From the NCBI RefSeq assembly GCF_954871325.1, contig NC_088775.1, forward strand, positions 35,379,561 to 35,443,560: a DNA stretch of 64,000 nucleotides, in the 5' to 3' direction. Below the pieces are notes generated by a model that saw nothing but the letters and a program-made list of their open reading frames with translations, was not told the DNA's origin and made no database searches. The stretch is from Gordionus sp. m RMFG-2023 (taxonomy: Eukaryota; Nematomorpha; Gordioida; Chordodea; Parachordodidae). The position numbers were made by a program, and so were the translations under genes. Position 1 is the stretch's first letter. Each line of letters starts with the position of its first letter. Below are positions 46,205 through 58,400 of the stretch, one piece after another.

Positions 46205-46330
46205 AATTTATTGGCATATGAATACATTTTAACTTTGTCATTTACTCAGGTTAATTGCGAGAAAACATTTAGTAAATTAAAAATTATAAAAATAAGCTGT
46301 GTTGAATTTCAGCTTCTTACTTATGAGTTT
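46205..46330 (+). pseudogene. hAT transposase C-terminal dimerisation block
   Basis: 'AYEYILTLSFTQVNCEKTFS' then 'KLKIIKISCVEFQLL' matches the tLSFTQVaCERSFSkLKiIK.rLRsSL block of one animal hAT class; ER is EK here. It is the right-hand part of the hAT broken by the RTE LINE. A frame beyond it continues with 'YEF' and stops. Confidence 0.75.
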
Positions 46331-46527
46331 TGATAAGAGATTTAGCCCATTTACAATAGAATATGAAGTTGATACCACTAATGAAGTTATGAACAGAAAT
46401 GTGGGAATATTTTAGGCTTTTCTTTCTCTCGGAATTTGTGGATTGTAATTTTTATGATAAGTGTTAAAAATATTGTTACAGGTAAAGTCCCAAATTTTAC
46501 CATTACCCCACAGGATCAATGTATATG

Positions 46528-47699
46528 CATAGGCGTAGCCAAGTGGAGCAAGGGTAAATTTCCCCCCTCTTCAAAAATTTATCACTTTTTGTGAATATCA
46601 TTTTAAGCTAATAAAAAATATCACCTTTAGTCTCCTCACACTCCTGACCCCCAAAAATGTAAGCATATATCTTAAACAATAATTTGAAAGAAAGGATGTA
46701 AAGTTGATATTTTTTTAAACTAAAACTATTCATCATAATTTATACATTTTTGGAATAAAACATTTATGTATAAGAAAAGTGAACCAAAAGTGTTTTTAAA
46801 GAAAAGGAATATAAGCCAAAGATAAGTCTTAAGACAAAAATGAAATATATTATAATTATAATAATAGATACATATAGTTACGAAATAATATAATATATCA
46901 AATATAATTTTTTATAAAGTGAGTAATTTTAATTTATTTATCTTAATAAAAGTAAAATATAATTATAGCTATTGATAAAATTAAATCATAAATTAAATAA
47001 AAAATTAAAACACAATACAAACAGTGGAGTATTATATGTCGTAGATTTACAGTATATCTAATAATTATCATATGACAATCAAATAATTTATATCAATATA
47101 GCGTATTATATATTTTACAGAAAACTATAAAATATTGATAAAGACATCAAAAAATATCTTTTAAAGAGATTGTGGGATGAATAATATGAAGATTAATTTT
47201 TAATATCATTTTATATTTAAAATAAATAGATGGCGTTAAATAATTGAATGCAATTGTTGCTATATTTATTATCAAGAGCATTGATAAGTAAAATTTGTTA
47301 AAATATTAACTGTAATATATTGTCTAACTGTCAAATATGTCTGTAAAAGTGGAATTTTACCTAGTATTTTATAACCAATTCTATATAATAGAGGAATATC
47401 AACTATATGTCTGCTTACTTTTTATAAATAAATTTCATATACTTGTTTGGAATAAATTATTACCATGCTTTTATATTAACGTATATACAAGAAATTTATT
47501 ATATTTTATATAAACTAATAATAATATATTTCATATTTGTTCCAGGCATTTTTTTTATTAAAATAAACCTCCTATCATGTAAAAATATGTTATGACAATA
47601 ACAGACCAAGGTAACCCGGTTCGCCCCAAATGGGTTCTGAGGGCTTCGCCCCCAGAAATTAAATCCCCCCCCCTTAGGAAAATATTGGCTATGCCTATG
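46528..47699. mobile_element. Non-autonomous hAT-like element
   Basis: The left end CATAGGCGTAGCCAA and the complement of the right end CATAGGCATAGCCAA match at 14 of 15 bases. C-rich stretches lie just inside both ends (TTTCCCCCCTC; AAATCCCCCCCCC), as in other hATs here. The flanks (TGTATATG and ATAGTGAT) do not match, so the TSD is lost or the limits are slightly off. The interior shows no transposase. Confidence 0.7.
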
Positions 47700-47828
47700 A
47701 TAGTGATACTTTTATATTATATATTTACATGAAAGTTTGATAAGCTAATTTTCTGGCCTTTATATAAATAAATTATGAATAATAAACATTTATTGATAAA
47801 TTTACTTTTTTAGGACAAAGCCCATAAG

Positions 47829-49727
47829 CAGGCGCATACGCTGGAATTTGGTCTGGGGGGGGGGGGGGGGTAATAAATTTTTTAAGAAATATTATTTTTA
47901 TTTTAAAATATTAAGCATAAATTTATTAAGACTAATAACTATTTCTAATACACAATTTTAAATTAATGTGAATTATAAAAATATTATATATATAAATAAA
48001 TGTGAATTAAAATGTATTAAATGGATATAACTGACGGCATTAAAAAACTACAAGATAAATGTGAATTATAAATTATAAAATGAATATAACTACATATGAA
48101 TCACTTAAATGATCCAAAATAGAAATTTAAATTTTTTGAGCCTTTAAAATTTTTATATTATACACAAAAAGTTTTTTAGGAATAATTGTATTTTATATGT
48201 TATACATTTACAATGTAAAATCCAATCTTCGTTGGGATTGAGCTAATTTTTCAATTATCTCATCCTTGCGGCGTTAAATGCCTATGAATATTCAAAAGAT
48301 TCAAACCATTCAATCTACTTTCAGAAGTTATACTTCTTAGGTATGTTTTTCAAAGACTTGCAGACCCGGCCCCCGAGCCGGACCGTATTTTAATTTTTTT
48401 AAATATACCCGGGCCGGGACCAAATTTTTTTTAAAAAAATATCCGGGCCGGGCTGTTTATTTTAAAACCAAATATTTGAAATCGCCATTATTAGCTATAA
48501 CAATCAAAAATAAATATAATTAATTTTAAAAAATTTGGACCGGGCCGGAAAATTTTTTTTAAAAAAAAACCCGGTCAGGGCTGAAAAAAATTTTGAAAAA
48601 AAAAATCCGGACCGTCCACTTATAATGGTCCCTCTACAGGGCTTTGTTATTCTTCTTAAAAAAGAGAATGTTTTCTCATTAGTTTACAAATGGGATATAT
48701 ATATATATATATAATCATTTTAATACATTGAGAATATAATCTAAAATGTGTTTGAAATAATGCAAAGCATCCATGGCATTTTTTAGGACTATATCAACCA
48801 TAGTTAATCTTTTAATCATAGTTATTCAGCTAATAAGGTATCATAAGATGCTTTAATATCTTCATGATAAAAATCTAACAAATATTTATTTTTTTCTATC
48901 ACCATCTAAAAAAAGTTGGGAAGGCTTTTGTGGAAGTAATATCTGCAGATTGGTAAGGGCTGCATGATGAATTAATAACCATTCATTTATTTGGTTTATA
49001 AATGTATCTGTATCTAAGATATACTCTTCTACTGATCCAATATTAATGTTTTAACGATGAGCTTGCCTTGCTACAAGTCGAGGGAGACAAATATTAAATA
49101 CGTATAGCTCTGTTTTTTACTCAAAAATATCAACATTAGCTCTAATTTCCTTGAGTAAAATAAAATGCTCTCCGCTATTCTCATCTTCTTAATCAAGTCA
49201 ATGTCATGTTTTTGAAAAGTATTACATAAAATAGTATAATTAAATAATGCATTCTAATGACAAAAGAAATTTGGAATAAGTATAGAATCCAATAATTTTC
49301 TTGCTTCTGAGAAAATTAATTAGTATTAATAATCGGCTTTTCTAACTCAATAAAAGCTGTTACTGCTTGATGGCGGAGACTCTATCTCGTTGGACAAGCT
49401 TATTTCTTTCTCCCTGTTGGACAAGGAGTTTCAAAGATAATTATTATTTGACTAGAAATTTAGATAAATATTACGCCACTAGAAATTTGAAAATAATAGG
49501 TAAATATTACGCCAAGGAAAACTTGAAGTCGAAATTAATTGATAAAATAATTTAGTAGATGAATGTGATAAATATATGTAATTAAATATATATATGAGAT
49601 ACGAATAAATATTAATAAATAGAAATTAATAAACAATAATATTTTTGAAAAATATAATCCGGCATCTGCATTTTTTGGCTTGTGGTGGGGGGTTGTCCAA
49701 TTGATCCCCCCGCTGCCTACGCGCCTT
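47829..49727 (-). mobile_element. hAT transposon, copy B (inverted relative to copy A)
   Basis: The ends CAGGCGCATACGCTGGAATT and, complement, AAGGCGCGTAGGCAGCGGGG are flanked by a perfect 8-bp TSD CCCATAAG (47821-47828, 49728-49735). The interior is the reverse complement of copy A over most of its length. On the minus strand it shows 'SVEEYILDTDTFINQINEW'-like sequence near 49020 and, past the nested MITE, 'RLNGLNLLNIHRHLT' near 48270-48320, the hAT C-terminus missing from copy A. Many stops. The antisense frame at 49367-49555 has a counterpart in copy A but is subterminal DNA, not a gene. Confidence 0.88.
48351..48646. repeat. GC-rich MITE inside hAT copy B
   Basis: The ends CAAAGACTTGCAGACCCGGC and, complement, CAAAGCCCTGTAG show it to be the same family as 28742-29028. 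CCGGGCCGGGCTG and GGACCGGGCCGG motifs alternate with A/T runs. It interrupts the hAT C-terminal block after the '.LRRI' codons, the position also used in copy A. No clear TSD. Confidence 0.8.
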
Positions 49728-49735
49728 CCCATAAG

Positions 49736-50310
49736 CCTCTTTTTCAATATTAAAAATCTGTCTTGTATTGGGTAAAATAATTTTCTTCTCTCTTGAATCT
49801 TGAGATATATCTCTTAACTGTTGTATAACTAAGATTTGTAATGCTCATAATATTGATTAATGATTTATTTTGGGAAAAAATCATCATCAATTATTTTGAG
49901 AAAATTTTTTGGTTTTGGATTTGTAATTTCTACCAATGTTAAAATTTTAAAAATGGCTAAAAAGGTTCGATTTAATCTCATAAAACCCCAACGTCACCAT
50001 TTTGATTAAGATCATATTTTGAAGTATTTATAATATCCATTTTATTCGGGTAAATTGATATTCTAAAATAGGATTTTTTTCTTTTATATAAGGTGATTTT
50101 TGGGTGGTAAAAATTTAAATTAATCTTTATTTTTTAAAAATAGTAAAGGTTTATATTAAAGGTTTAAAAAGTTACTATTGCAGGTATGAATCATATAATG
50201 AATTATAAAAATTCTTCAAGCTGTCCGATAGAAATAAAAATTATAGCCGCATATGCTTTATATAATTATATAGTCTTGGTAAAAAAATTGTCCCTTAGAG
50301 TTTAATACTC
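49736..50310. other. AT-rich stretch, no gene seen
   Basis: If the 40049-50371 pair is one element, this should be its transposase 5' part, but no HTH or CENP-B-like motif is readable on the minus strand. Confidence 0.35.
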
Positions 50311-50734
50311 TAGAAAATAAAGTCACGTTTCGCTATAACCCCGGGTTCATTATATTATCCCCGGTCTCCTCTAATTTATAAAAAAAAATAAAAATTTATA
50401 ATTTTAGGTAATTACTATAAGGCCTCGTATTAGTAATCATTTTTATGCGAAAGAATATAGTGTAAATTTTACTAATTGATTCTCTATTAGTCTGTTTAAT
50501 TAATGAATATTTAGATATACTCCTGAAAAGGTCGTTTTTATGATTCTTTCAAATATTCAACTATTAAATATAATGACAGAAAATTTATGAAACCATATGT
50601 TTATAATATATTTTAATTTAAAAAAATTGTAAAACCTAATTCCTTTCTAATGTAAAAGGTCTATAATAAATGAAATTTAGGTGGAAACCTCTCCCTAGCA
50701 AAATCGTGATTACGCTTATATATATACTTGCGTG

Positions 50735-51800
50735 CTCAAAAAACGTCTCGTTTTAAAAACTTTATCATTCTAAAACATGTCTTTTGTTTTTTTTATAAAA
50801 TTTGCAATTTATTCAGAAAATGTATATAACTTATATCCTCAAACTTTTAAAATTTAAAATCGAATCGTTTTTTTTTAGAAAATTGGATTAGAGATATTAA
50901 AATTCGACAAACTCAAGACACTCAATTATTTATTTTTAAAAAACGGGTTAGATGGGTCCCCATTATGCTGGACTATATAGCAGACACTCGTGATTTTCCA
51001 AACTTTTCTTAATATAAATTTTAATGCAAATCAGCATTTTTTGAGATCTATTTAAACACCTTATTGAATTGTCAATACATAAATATAACAAAATATATGT
51101 TATACTAGTCCTCTTTTATCTTGTCATCTTTCAACGCCAACTTAAATATCTTTTTGAAAAATTAGGGGCATACTTTATAAATTTTCCTTAGTTTGTCAAA
51201 AGATACAAAGGTTAGCCTATTTTTATATAAGTCTCTAATTCGTTTCAAACTCGATAATACTGTTGTTTTCAAAAATAAATTCCGTATTTCAAAGTCGTTT
51301 TTGAGCTCTTTTAACTAAACAAATATTACAACTTTTCCTAGGGAATTCTGGAATCAAACTTAATGCATTTTAATTTCTTTCTCATGGCAAAATTTGCGTC
51401 CAAGGTCAAAACTTTTTTTTACAAAATTATTATAGAAATTTACGAAACCGACTTTAGAAAAAATGCAAAAAAAAAATTTTTTTTTTAATTTTTTAACTTT
51501 GGACGCACCCATATAATAATTAAATTTGTTTGATGACCTCTTTTGTATTATTATTTATGATTAGGAAATTCATTTGATAAAAGAAAAGTGTCCTATAGTC
51601 CAACATAATAAGAACCTATTGAACAAGTTTTTGAAAAAAAAATTGATGATCTTGAGTTATCTGTCAAATTTTAGCCCTTTATATCTCAATTTTCTAAAAA
51701 AAACGATTCGAATTTAAAAAAATTTTGATAATATTAATATTCTTTAATAAAATAAAATTTCATAAAAACGAGGAACGAGTTTGAGAGTTATAAATATTTT
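50735..51800. repeat. Foldback element with arms of about 270 bp
   Basis: The left arm (about 50735-51005) and the complement of the right arm (about 51560-51800) share CTCGTTTT, AAATCGAATCGTTTTTTTTT/AATTCGAATCGTTTTTTTT, AGAAAATTG, ACTCAAGA...CATCAATT-like and TATGTTGGACTATA/TATGCTGGACTATA blocks in order. Several mismatches and indels suggest age. No coding, and no TSD recognised. Confidence 0.65.
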
Positions 51801-54800
51801 ATATCACAATGCCTTTTTTAGAAACCGTGGTGTAACACATTAATTTGAATTATTTGTTTGCTTTTTATAGTTTAATCTAAAACAACTATAATTTTTAATA
51901 TTTATAATTATTAACCTGATAGAATTATTTTTAGGTCAAGTTGATACATAACTAGTGTATCGATGACATCAAGATTAGTTATTTTTTGATAAGACCTAAT
52001 AAGGTAGAAATCGGTTTATAGTTATGAAAATGATATAATTAATTAACCTTACAAGAGGCAAGAATTTATTAAACAAGTAAAATTTAGCTTTGCTATACAT
52101 AATTAAAAATAAAATTACTGAAAGTATAAAATACTAAATTGACATAAGTTTTAATTATTTAAAGCAATTATAAAATAAATTATATAGAATAATATAATTT
52201 TTTATCGTATTAATTATGAGCCTTGATATTCCGGCTTAGATTTAATATTTTTATAATTTACTGGTGGTGGAATAAAAAGAAGTGTAGTCAAATTGGATCC
52301 AAAATAAGATTAGTGTTTCGGAGAAATTTACCTTCAAATGCTAAGGTTGATCGATTGTTTAGTAAAATAATACAAATACTAAGTATGATTTTACACTTGG
52401 AAAAGAAAAGATCAAACTTTTAGAATTAAGCAACTTCTGGGAGTGCCCCGTTTTTCAATTTTTTTATATAATTTATATAACAAAAAATTTTCTGTAATTT
52501 GATTAAAAAATTTAATTTGCCTATATATTCATCGATTTTAGATTCTTTCATACATTTTTAGATAGAAAAAGATATTTCTGAAAGGATTTTATAAAAATAG
52601 CAAATTAAAAGAGAGTTATCCCAATTTAAAAGAAATCAAAGCAAATTTTCGTTTAGATATCAAATTATGAAAACGCAAAATCTTGCCTATTCATCTTTTC
52701 CCTGCAAACACCCCCCCCCCTCCCTACACACTGCTATCTATGCCATTGAAACTAATTTTTTTATTTTATGTTCTAGACATGAAATCATATTTATTTTTGT
52801 ATACAATCCTTAATAGTTGGCAGATGCCAAACAAGTTTTTGATATTTATGAAAATTATTAATATATTTTATTTATATAAACATTATTCAAATAAATTATA
52901 TATATCCCTTTATGTTGGACTACAGTGGAGGAGCTAGGACCTAAGATTATGAATCTAGAGAATGGTCAGAAGAAAAAGTATAAATTGATAAAAATCGGAA
53001 AGGTTTGATCCCAGTCTCGCAAGGTGATTGAACTCTCTTTGTTAAATAAAATGAAATCAATTTTTAACAATTTGAAGAATGCTCAAATTCATTACACACT
53101 AAACCATTTTTGTTATGTACTACCAAAAACCTAAAATAAAGCTGGTTTTTATTTGTGAAATGCAATATTAAGCGCTTTATTAAGACAGGATGAAATATTT
53201 TATTTATTGTCTAATTATAATATTAAATATGCATATAATTGAGCATAATATGTTACACATATTAAGAGTCAAAATTTAGGAACGTCTTAATAACAAACTA
53301 AAGCCTTATAGAAGTTGCTCGAACAATCCCTGGTAACAGAGCTTAGATATTTCCCAAAAATTTTTATTTTACCAAGAAGAAATGCTTTATTTACCTTGCA
53401 TACCCCATTATTGAGAATAATTTCAAATTCTAATACAAAATTCTGGTCGCCAAATAAAACTGATTATTCTGTAAGGTTCAAATTATATATTTCCTTGTGG
53501 AATAGTATCGTTTATTCCTTTAGTTAACTGTTAATATAGAGGCCTATTAAACTAAAAACTAGTGTTACGGTATGAAAATCACTATATATTTCAAAATAAA
53601 TCATTCTGTCACAGGTAGAGATAGATAAAGTATTTTTTGTCGTTTCTCTCACTTTTTGAGTCAAATTAACAAGATTTGCAAACTGCGTTTTTCCCTAGAT
53701 AATGTCACATTTAGATGCCCTTTAATACGAATACGAATAGATTTAATAATAATTTAAATATTATCTCTGGTCTTTTTATGTGAATGTTATTTGACTATGG
53801 CTAAACTATTCATTTCTTTTCCATACAAATCAAGAATTTTCTCCTGAATAATTGATTCAATTGGAATTCCGCGAGGTTTTTGAAATTGAAATTGAAATAT
53901 AATAATAAAAAACTAAAGATTAACTATGCTTTTGCAAAATATTTAAAAGTAGATGATCTGGTCTTTACTCCGTCAATAGTTTTGACCATTTAAAACAAGG
54001 ACTAAATCGAAATTCAAAAATATTATTTTTTTATTAAAATATTTTCCTATAAATTGCCATAACTTCGAAATTAGTTATCCAAAATAAATTATCAAATCAT
54101 CATTAAATTCTTGAAACTAACCTCAAAAAAATTTATTTTTGTTTAAATATAACTACTTACAAAATTCTCATGTAAAGATTGGCAAAAGAGACAAAATGTA
54201 AAACCAACATTATTAGGTTTGGGATAATATTCAATATTTTTATAAGATATTATAGTTCACAATTACTTTATAGAAAATATTAAAATTAATTCCCAATATG
54301 CACAATAGGAATGATTATTAATTTAAATAAAATGATTTTTTATAAAAAAATTTTAATCTACATAAATTAATCTATTCGATATTGATTTTAGCTGTTTAGA
54401 GTTCTTGGTTTGAATAAAATCTATGCACCCAAATAATTTTTCCTAACTATTTTAATCATATACTTAGGAATAATACTTCTCTAATTTGAGCAAAAAATTT
54501 ACATCAAAATGAAAAATCATGATATATATATATGTCGTAAAGATGTAACATATCTGGGTTATTAACAGTTTTAAATATAGATTTACTGGGCCGTTTTTAA
54601 ATCTTAAAGATTTAATTTAACCGATATATTATCTTCAGAATATTATTTATAATCCTTTAATTATTTACAAAAATAAAATATCAATCTGAAAAAAAAAATG
54701 TTTAGTTCACTTCACATTTGAGTTTAACTATATTTTTTTATTTTGACATTATGCACACTTTACATGATTTTAATAAATATGTTTCTTAATTGTCTCTTAA

Positions 54801-56739
54801 ATGTATCCTGGAAAATTTTTACCTGTATCAAATGCATTTGTAGGCCATATATCTAGATACTATTTTAGGCCATGTATCTACATCTAGATAAATTTGAAAA
54901 GTATCCTTTCGCAACTCTGATACTTATTCCATAAATTTCAGAAAATTTTGCTGAGAACATTTTTGTTACTCAATATTTATAATAATCTTTGTATAGTGCT
55001 TTATAACACTAAAATTCTCTATAAATGCTGGATTATAATTTAGGCAAAATTAGGTTCGTTGAGGTAAGAATTTATTATTGTCCTGGTAAATAAAGAATAA
55101 TCTCTATTTTCATTTTTTCTTCTTCTTAATTTAAAAACTTAATAATTTGGATAGTTTTAAAATTTTTACACAAATCTATATTATTAGGTTGACTAGTAAT
55201 TATTCCCAATAATTGCTTAGTAATTTATATTCCCAGTTCTCTTCTTAAAAATATTTAGAAATTCTGAATCTGTATCTTGATATTGCTTAAATTGTATCTG
55301 AATCATAACCTAAGACACATCCTTAAATATACTGATATAATAATCGCTTTATTTCCTGAAATAATTTGGAGTATATTTTTTATATTAAATTTATTAAATA
55401 TCTTTTAGATTTATCAAAAGTTAGTCTATCTGTCAGAGTTTATTTTCATAAAATTAAAACAAACTGGATATATAGCAATGGATGACAGTGTGGTAATTAA
55501 TTATTCTCTGTAAATTATATTATATATCCGACTTTAATATTTATATTTATTGATTCTACAAATGAAAAAAAAAATCAGCACAAAATGATAGTTCAGCTAT
55601 TAAATTTTCTTGGTCAATTACAAATCCTATTAAAAATAATGACACTAAAAGTTTGCGGGTAAAATATCCAGTTAAAAAATTTAGATTCAAATCTAAGATT
55701 GATGAATAAAGTTAAAACTAAGATGTGTTAAATACTTTTAAATATAATACAATATTTGGATGAAAATAATTGCTTTATATTGGTTTTAAGCTATTCAGTT
55801 TTAGAAATGGCATTAAATTTTAAATCATTCATAATAAAATACTTATGTTTTTTTAGAAAATATATGGTAATATATTATTTTTCTTCGAGTAATTAGGTTT
55901 CATTTTAGATTAAGTCAAGGTATCAAATTTTATTATATTAAAAAATATATATATAAATGGTTTTATGTCAATCTTATTAGCGATTACTTTCCTGTCATGA
56001 TCATTTTGTATTTTATTTTATTAATAATAATAAACAATTATCCTATTTGAGAATAAAAACTTTGCACCTTAGAAAGATTATATTTTATTGTTTTTAATAT
56101 ATTTCGCAACTAGAAGTATTTTTTATTGAAGTAACTACGATGCCTACCTTTAATGGTATTTTTTAAGTGTATATCTTAATAATTTCCAGTTTTCATGTTT
56201 GACTAAAAAAAATTTACGAAAAATGATTCATGATTTTTTAGATTGTTGTTTATTTATTAATATTCTAACATTTAATAAAATATATAACATTATCATTGAT
56301 TAAGAACAACAATTTTTTTTAGAACTTATATACTTTTAGAGGAAATATTAATTCTTGTCTGGTTAAATACTTAAAAAAGAAGAAGCAATTTATAAGAGAA
56401 GCGCAAAAAAATTTTTTATTGACTATGAGTGCGCACCACACTGCAATAACAATTCTATGCAATGGCCAATACCTATATGTAAATATGCAAAAATAATTTT
56501 TTGTCATATGATTGTGACCACTATTATTATAGATAGATCAATAGACAAAGATTTTTCCATAAATATAATAACAATGTCTGTAATGCCTGCTTTGCCAATA
56601 AACAAATCACATGGATATCTTATTGTACCTTAAAATGCATTTCAAAAACACTTACTTTTTTTATGGGCTGCTAAGTTGCATGGCTGGAAGCAATTTAAAT
56701 GTCCTATCGGAGACCTAGCTAGGAGTTTACCGAGATATT
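51801..56739. other. Long AT-rich stretch, no gene recognised
   Basis: No motif-bearing frame, no paired inverted ends and no array. The open frames at 52223-52423, 52683-52937, 53315-53527 and 56319-56507 carry no recognisable domain. A C-rich spot lies at 52710-52730. Small host exons could hide here and would not be visible by eye. Confidence 0.4.
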
Positions 56740-56740
56740 A

Positions 56741-56921
56741 GTGTTGTTAAACGGCTCTATTTTTAAAAACTGTTAGCCCAATATTTTAACTAAAAAATAT
56801 TAAGCAGGTCTGGAGATTTTGCTCATAGAGGGTAGAAAGGTTTAGACAACTATTAAAAAATTTCGAGTTGCGTAATATTGGCTAAAATAATATTCTGCGA
56901 AATCGAGCCGCTTAACAACAC
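56741..56921. mobile_element. Short MITE, GTGTTGTTAAACGGCTC ends
   Basis: GTGTTGTTAAACGGCTC (56741-56757) and the complement of 56905-56921, GTGTTGTTAAGCGGCTC, match at 16 of 17 bases. Inner blocks TTAGCCCAATATT and complement TTAGCCAATATTA are also inverted. The size of 181 bp and AGTG-type ends suggest a hAT MITE. The 8-bp flanks do not match. Confidence 0.75.
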
Positions 56922-58398
56922 AACGCAATTGGGCGGTCCTTCAATATCTATTCTGAGGGCTTTGCCCGATTATTACCTTAGCTTACTATATTATTTTTTT
57001 AAATAATTTTGATTTTGCACTTTTCAAAAAATAAAAAAAATTTAATTATATATTAGTTCATTTAAAGTTTCTAAAAAATGGAACATGACTGAGGGGAAAA
57101 AGAACAATCTAAGAGCAAGTGTATTGTATTTATAAATAAATAAGATCCAATGTGAATGATGATGGAGAAGAATAAACTCTGGGGGGGGGGGGGGGTCTTC
57201 TGATTAGTCTGGTATTTGCAAACCTTTTCGACAAAATATTGGTATTAGCATTAAGAGCTAAAGCTTTCAAATCAAAAATGTACACTGCTTAAGAAGGAAT
57301 CTCTTTGAAAAATGTTATTTTTTATTCATTTACAAAATAATATATATATGACATATTGAAATATGGAATCCACCAATTTTTAATAATTTACTGAAGATAA
57401 TTTTTAAATTTAGAAAATCTGATTTGACCGGAAATATATTCCAGTAAATATGAAGTACCCTCCCCCACCACCCCATTTAACTTCTATTCATTTTTATATA
57501 TATTTTCATACAAATTTTAAAATATAATAGCACTAATATACTGAAATTCATAAAGTAGTTACTCTGCATATGCTGCTAAAATACATTTTACTTTAAAATT
57601 CCTCAATAAATATAAAATTGAGAGTTTCCGAATCCCTGTGGATTCTTTATCCCAATGGAACATATAAAATCTTCTCAAAATAATTATTGTTAAAAATTCT
57701 ACTTTCTAAAGCATATGTTATTTTTTAAATAATTACAGATGTCTTCTCTGGCCCAATTATATATTATTATGCAAAATCTATTATTTATCTAATCAAATAC
57801 TGTTTACTACAGAAAATTATAAAAAAATTTCATAATTATAATTATTTAAGTCATAAATAATCTTTTCTCATCTCTTATTTGTAAAAATCTGGATATTTAA
57901 CCGTCATGAAAAAGATAAGAGTTCCAAATATTTTATCTATCTAATAGAAGAGTCGTTTCATTATTATCTAAAAGTAGTCAAATCTAGTATATTAAAAATG
58001 TTTACTATGTATTTATACTCTTCATATCGTGATCACCCTAGGGGATTTTATAACAGATTCATATTATTTGTCTCTCTATGCAATACCATATTTTATTATA
58101 GAACCAACGAATTTGGTCATAGATTTTTCTTCTACTTAAAGACCATCAATTCCATATTACTAAAGTTTTCCTCATTGTTGGATGTTCATGAGTGGGGGCA
58201 ATCTAAAACGCGATTAGACCACAATCTTATTAATGCTAAATGGCTTAATAATTCAGTTAAGATTGACAAGGTTTATCATTCTATATAAGCTTATAACATA
58301 AATTTATGACATTAAAATATAAATCTAGGACAGGAAGACCAAGCATATATTTTTTTTAATTTGTATAAACCATCTTACCCAAAAAAGCTATACTCTAA
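56922..58398. other. AT-rich stretch with a poly-G tract and one unassigned frame
   Basis: 57181-57195 is a run of 15 G after AAACTCT, perhaps a worn transposon end. A plus-strand frame at 57998-58288 (96 residues, 'HPRGFYNRFILFVSLCN', 'NSILLKFSSLLDVHEW') has slightly more balanced composition than its surroundings, but I recognise no family. It is probably a chance frame or a decayed piece. Confidence 0.4.
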
Positions 58399-58400
58399 TA

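Larger units (their letters stand above)
41568..46500 (+). mobile_element. Decayed hAT, interrupted by an RTE LINE
   Basis: The left end CAGGGGCGGACTGGCATAAG at 41568 is a classic hAT end. The N-terminal region near 42040-42080 reads 'SGQNKLRKLQK', resembling the S.G...RK...E start of one hAT transposase class. The C-terminal block is at 46205-46310. No right TIR or TSD was recognised, so the right limit is approximate. The RTE LINE at 42700-45779 sits inside it. Confidence 0.55.
40049..50371 (-). mobile_element. Possible composite pogo-like element defined by matched ends
   Basis: The left end GGAAGACCGGGGTTATGGCG at 40049 follows TA. At the right, the complement reads GAGGAGACCGGGG, then AACCCGGGGTTATAGCGAAA, and is followed by TA at 50372. 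The two ends face inward and share ACCGGGG and GGGGTTAT.GCGAA. Just inside the left end is a minus-strand pogo-like transposase remnant. Between lie a hAT (41568 to about 46450) with an RTE inside, another hAT (46528-47699) and hAT copy B (47829-49727). Removing these leaves about 2.4 kb, a normal pogo size. That both ends belong to one element is inference. Confidence 0.45.
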
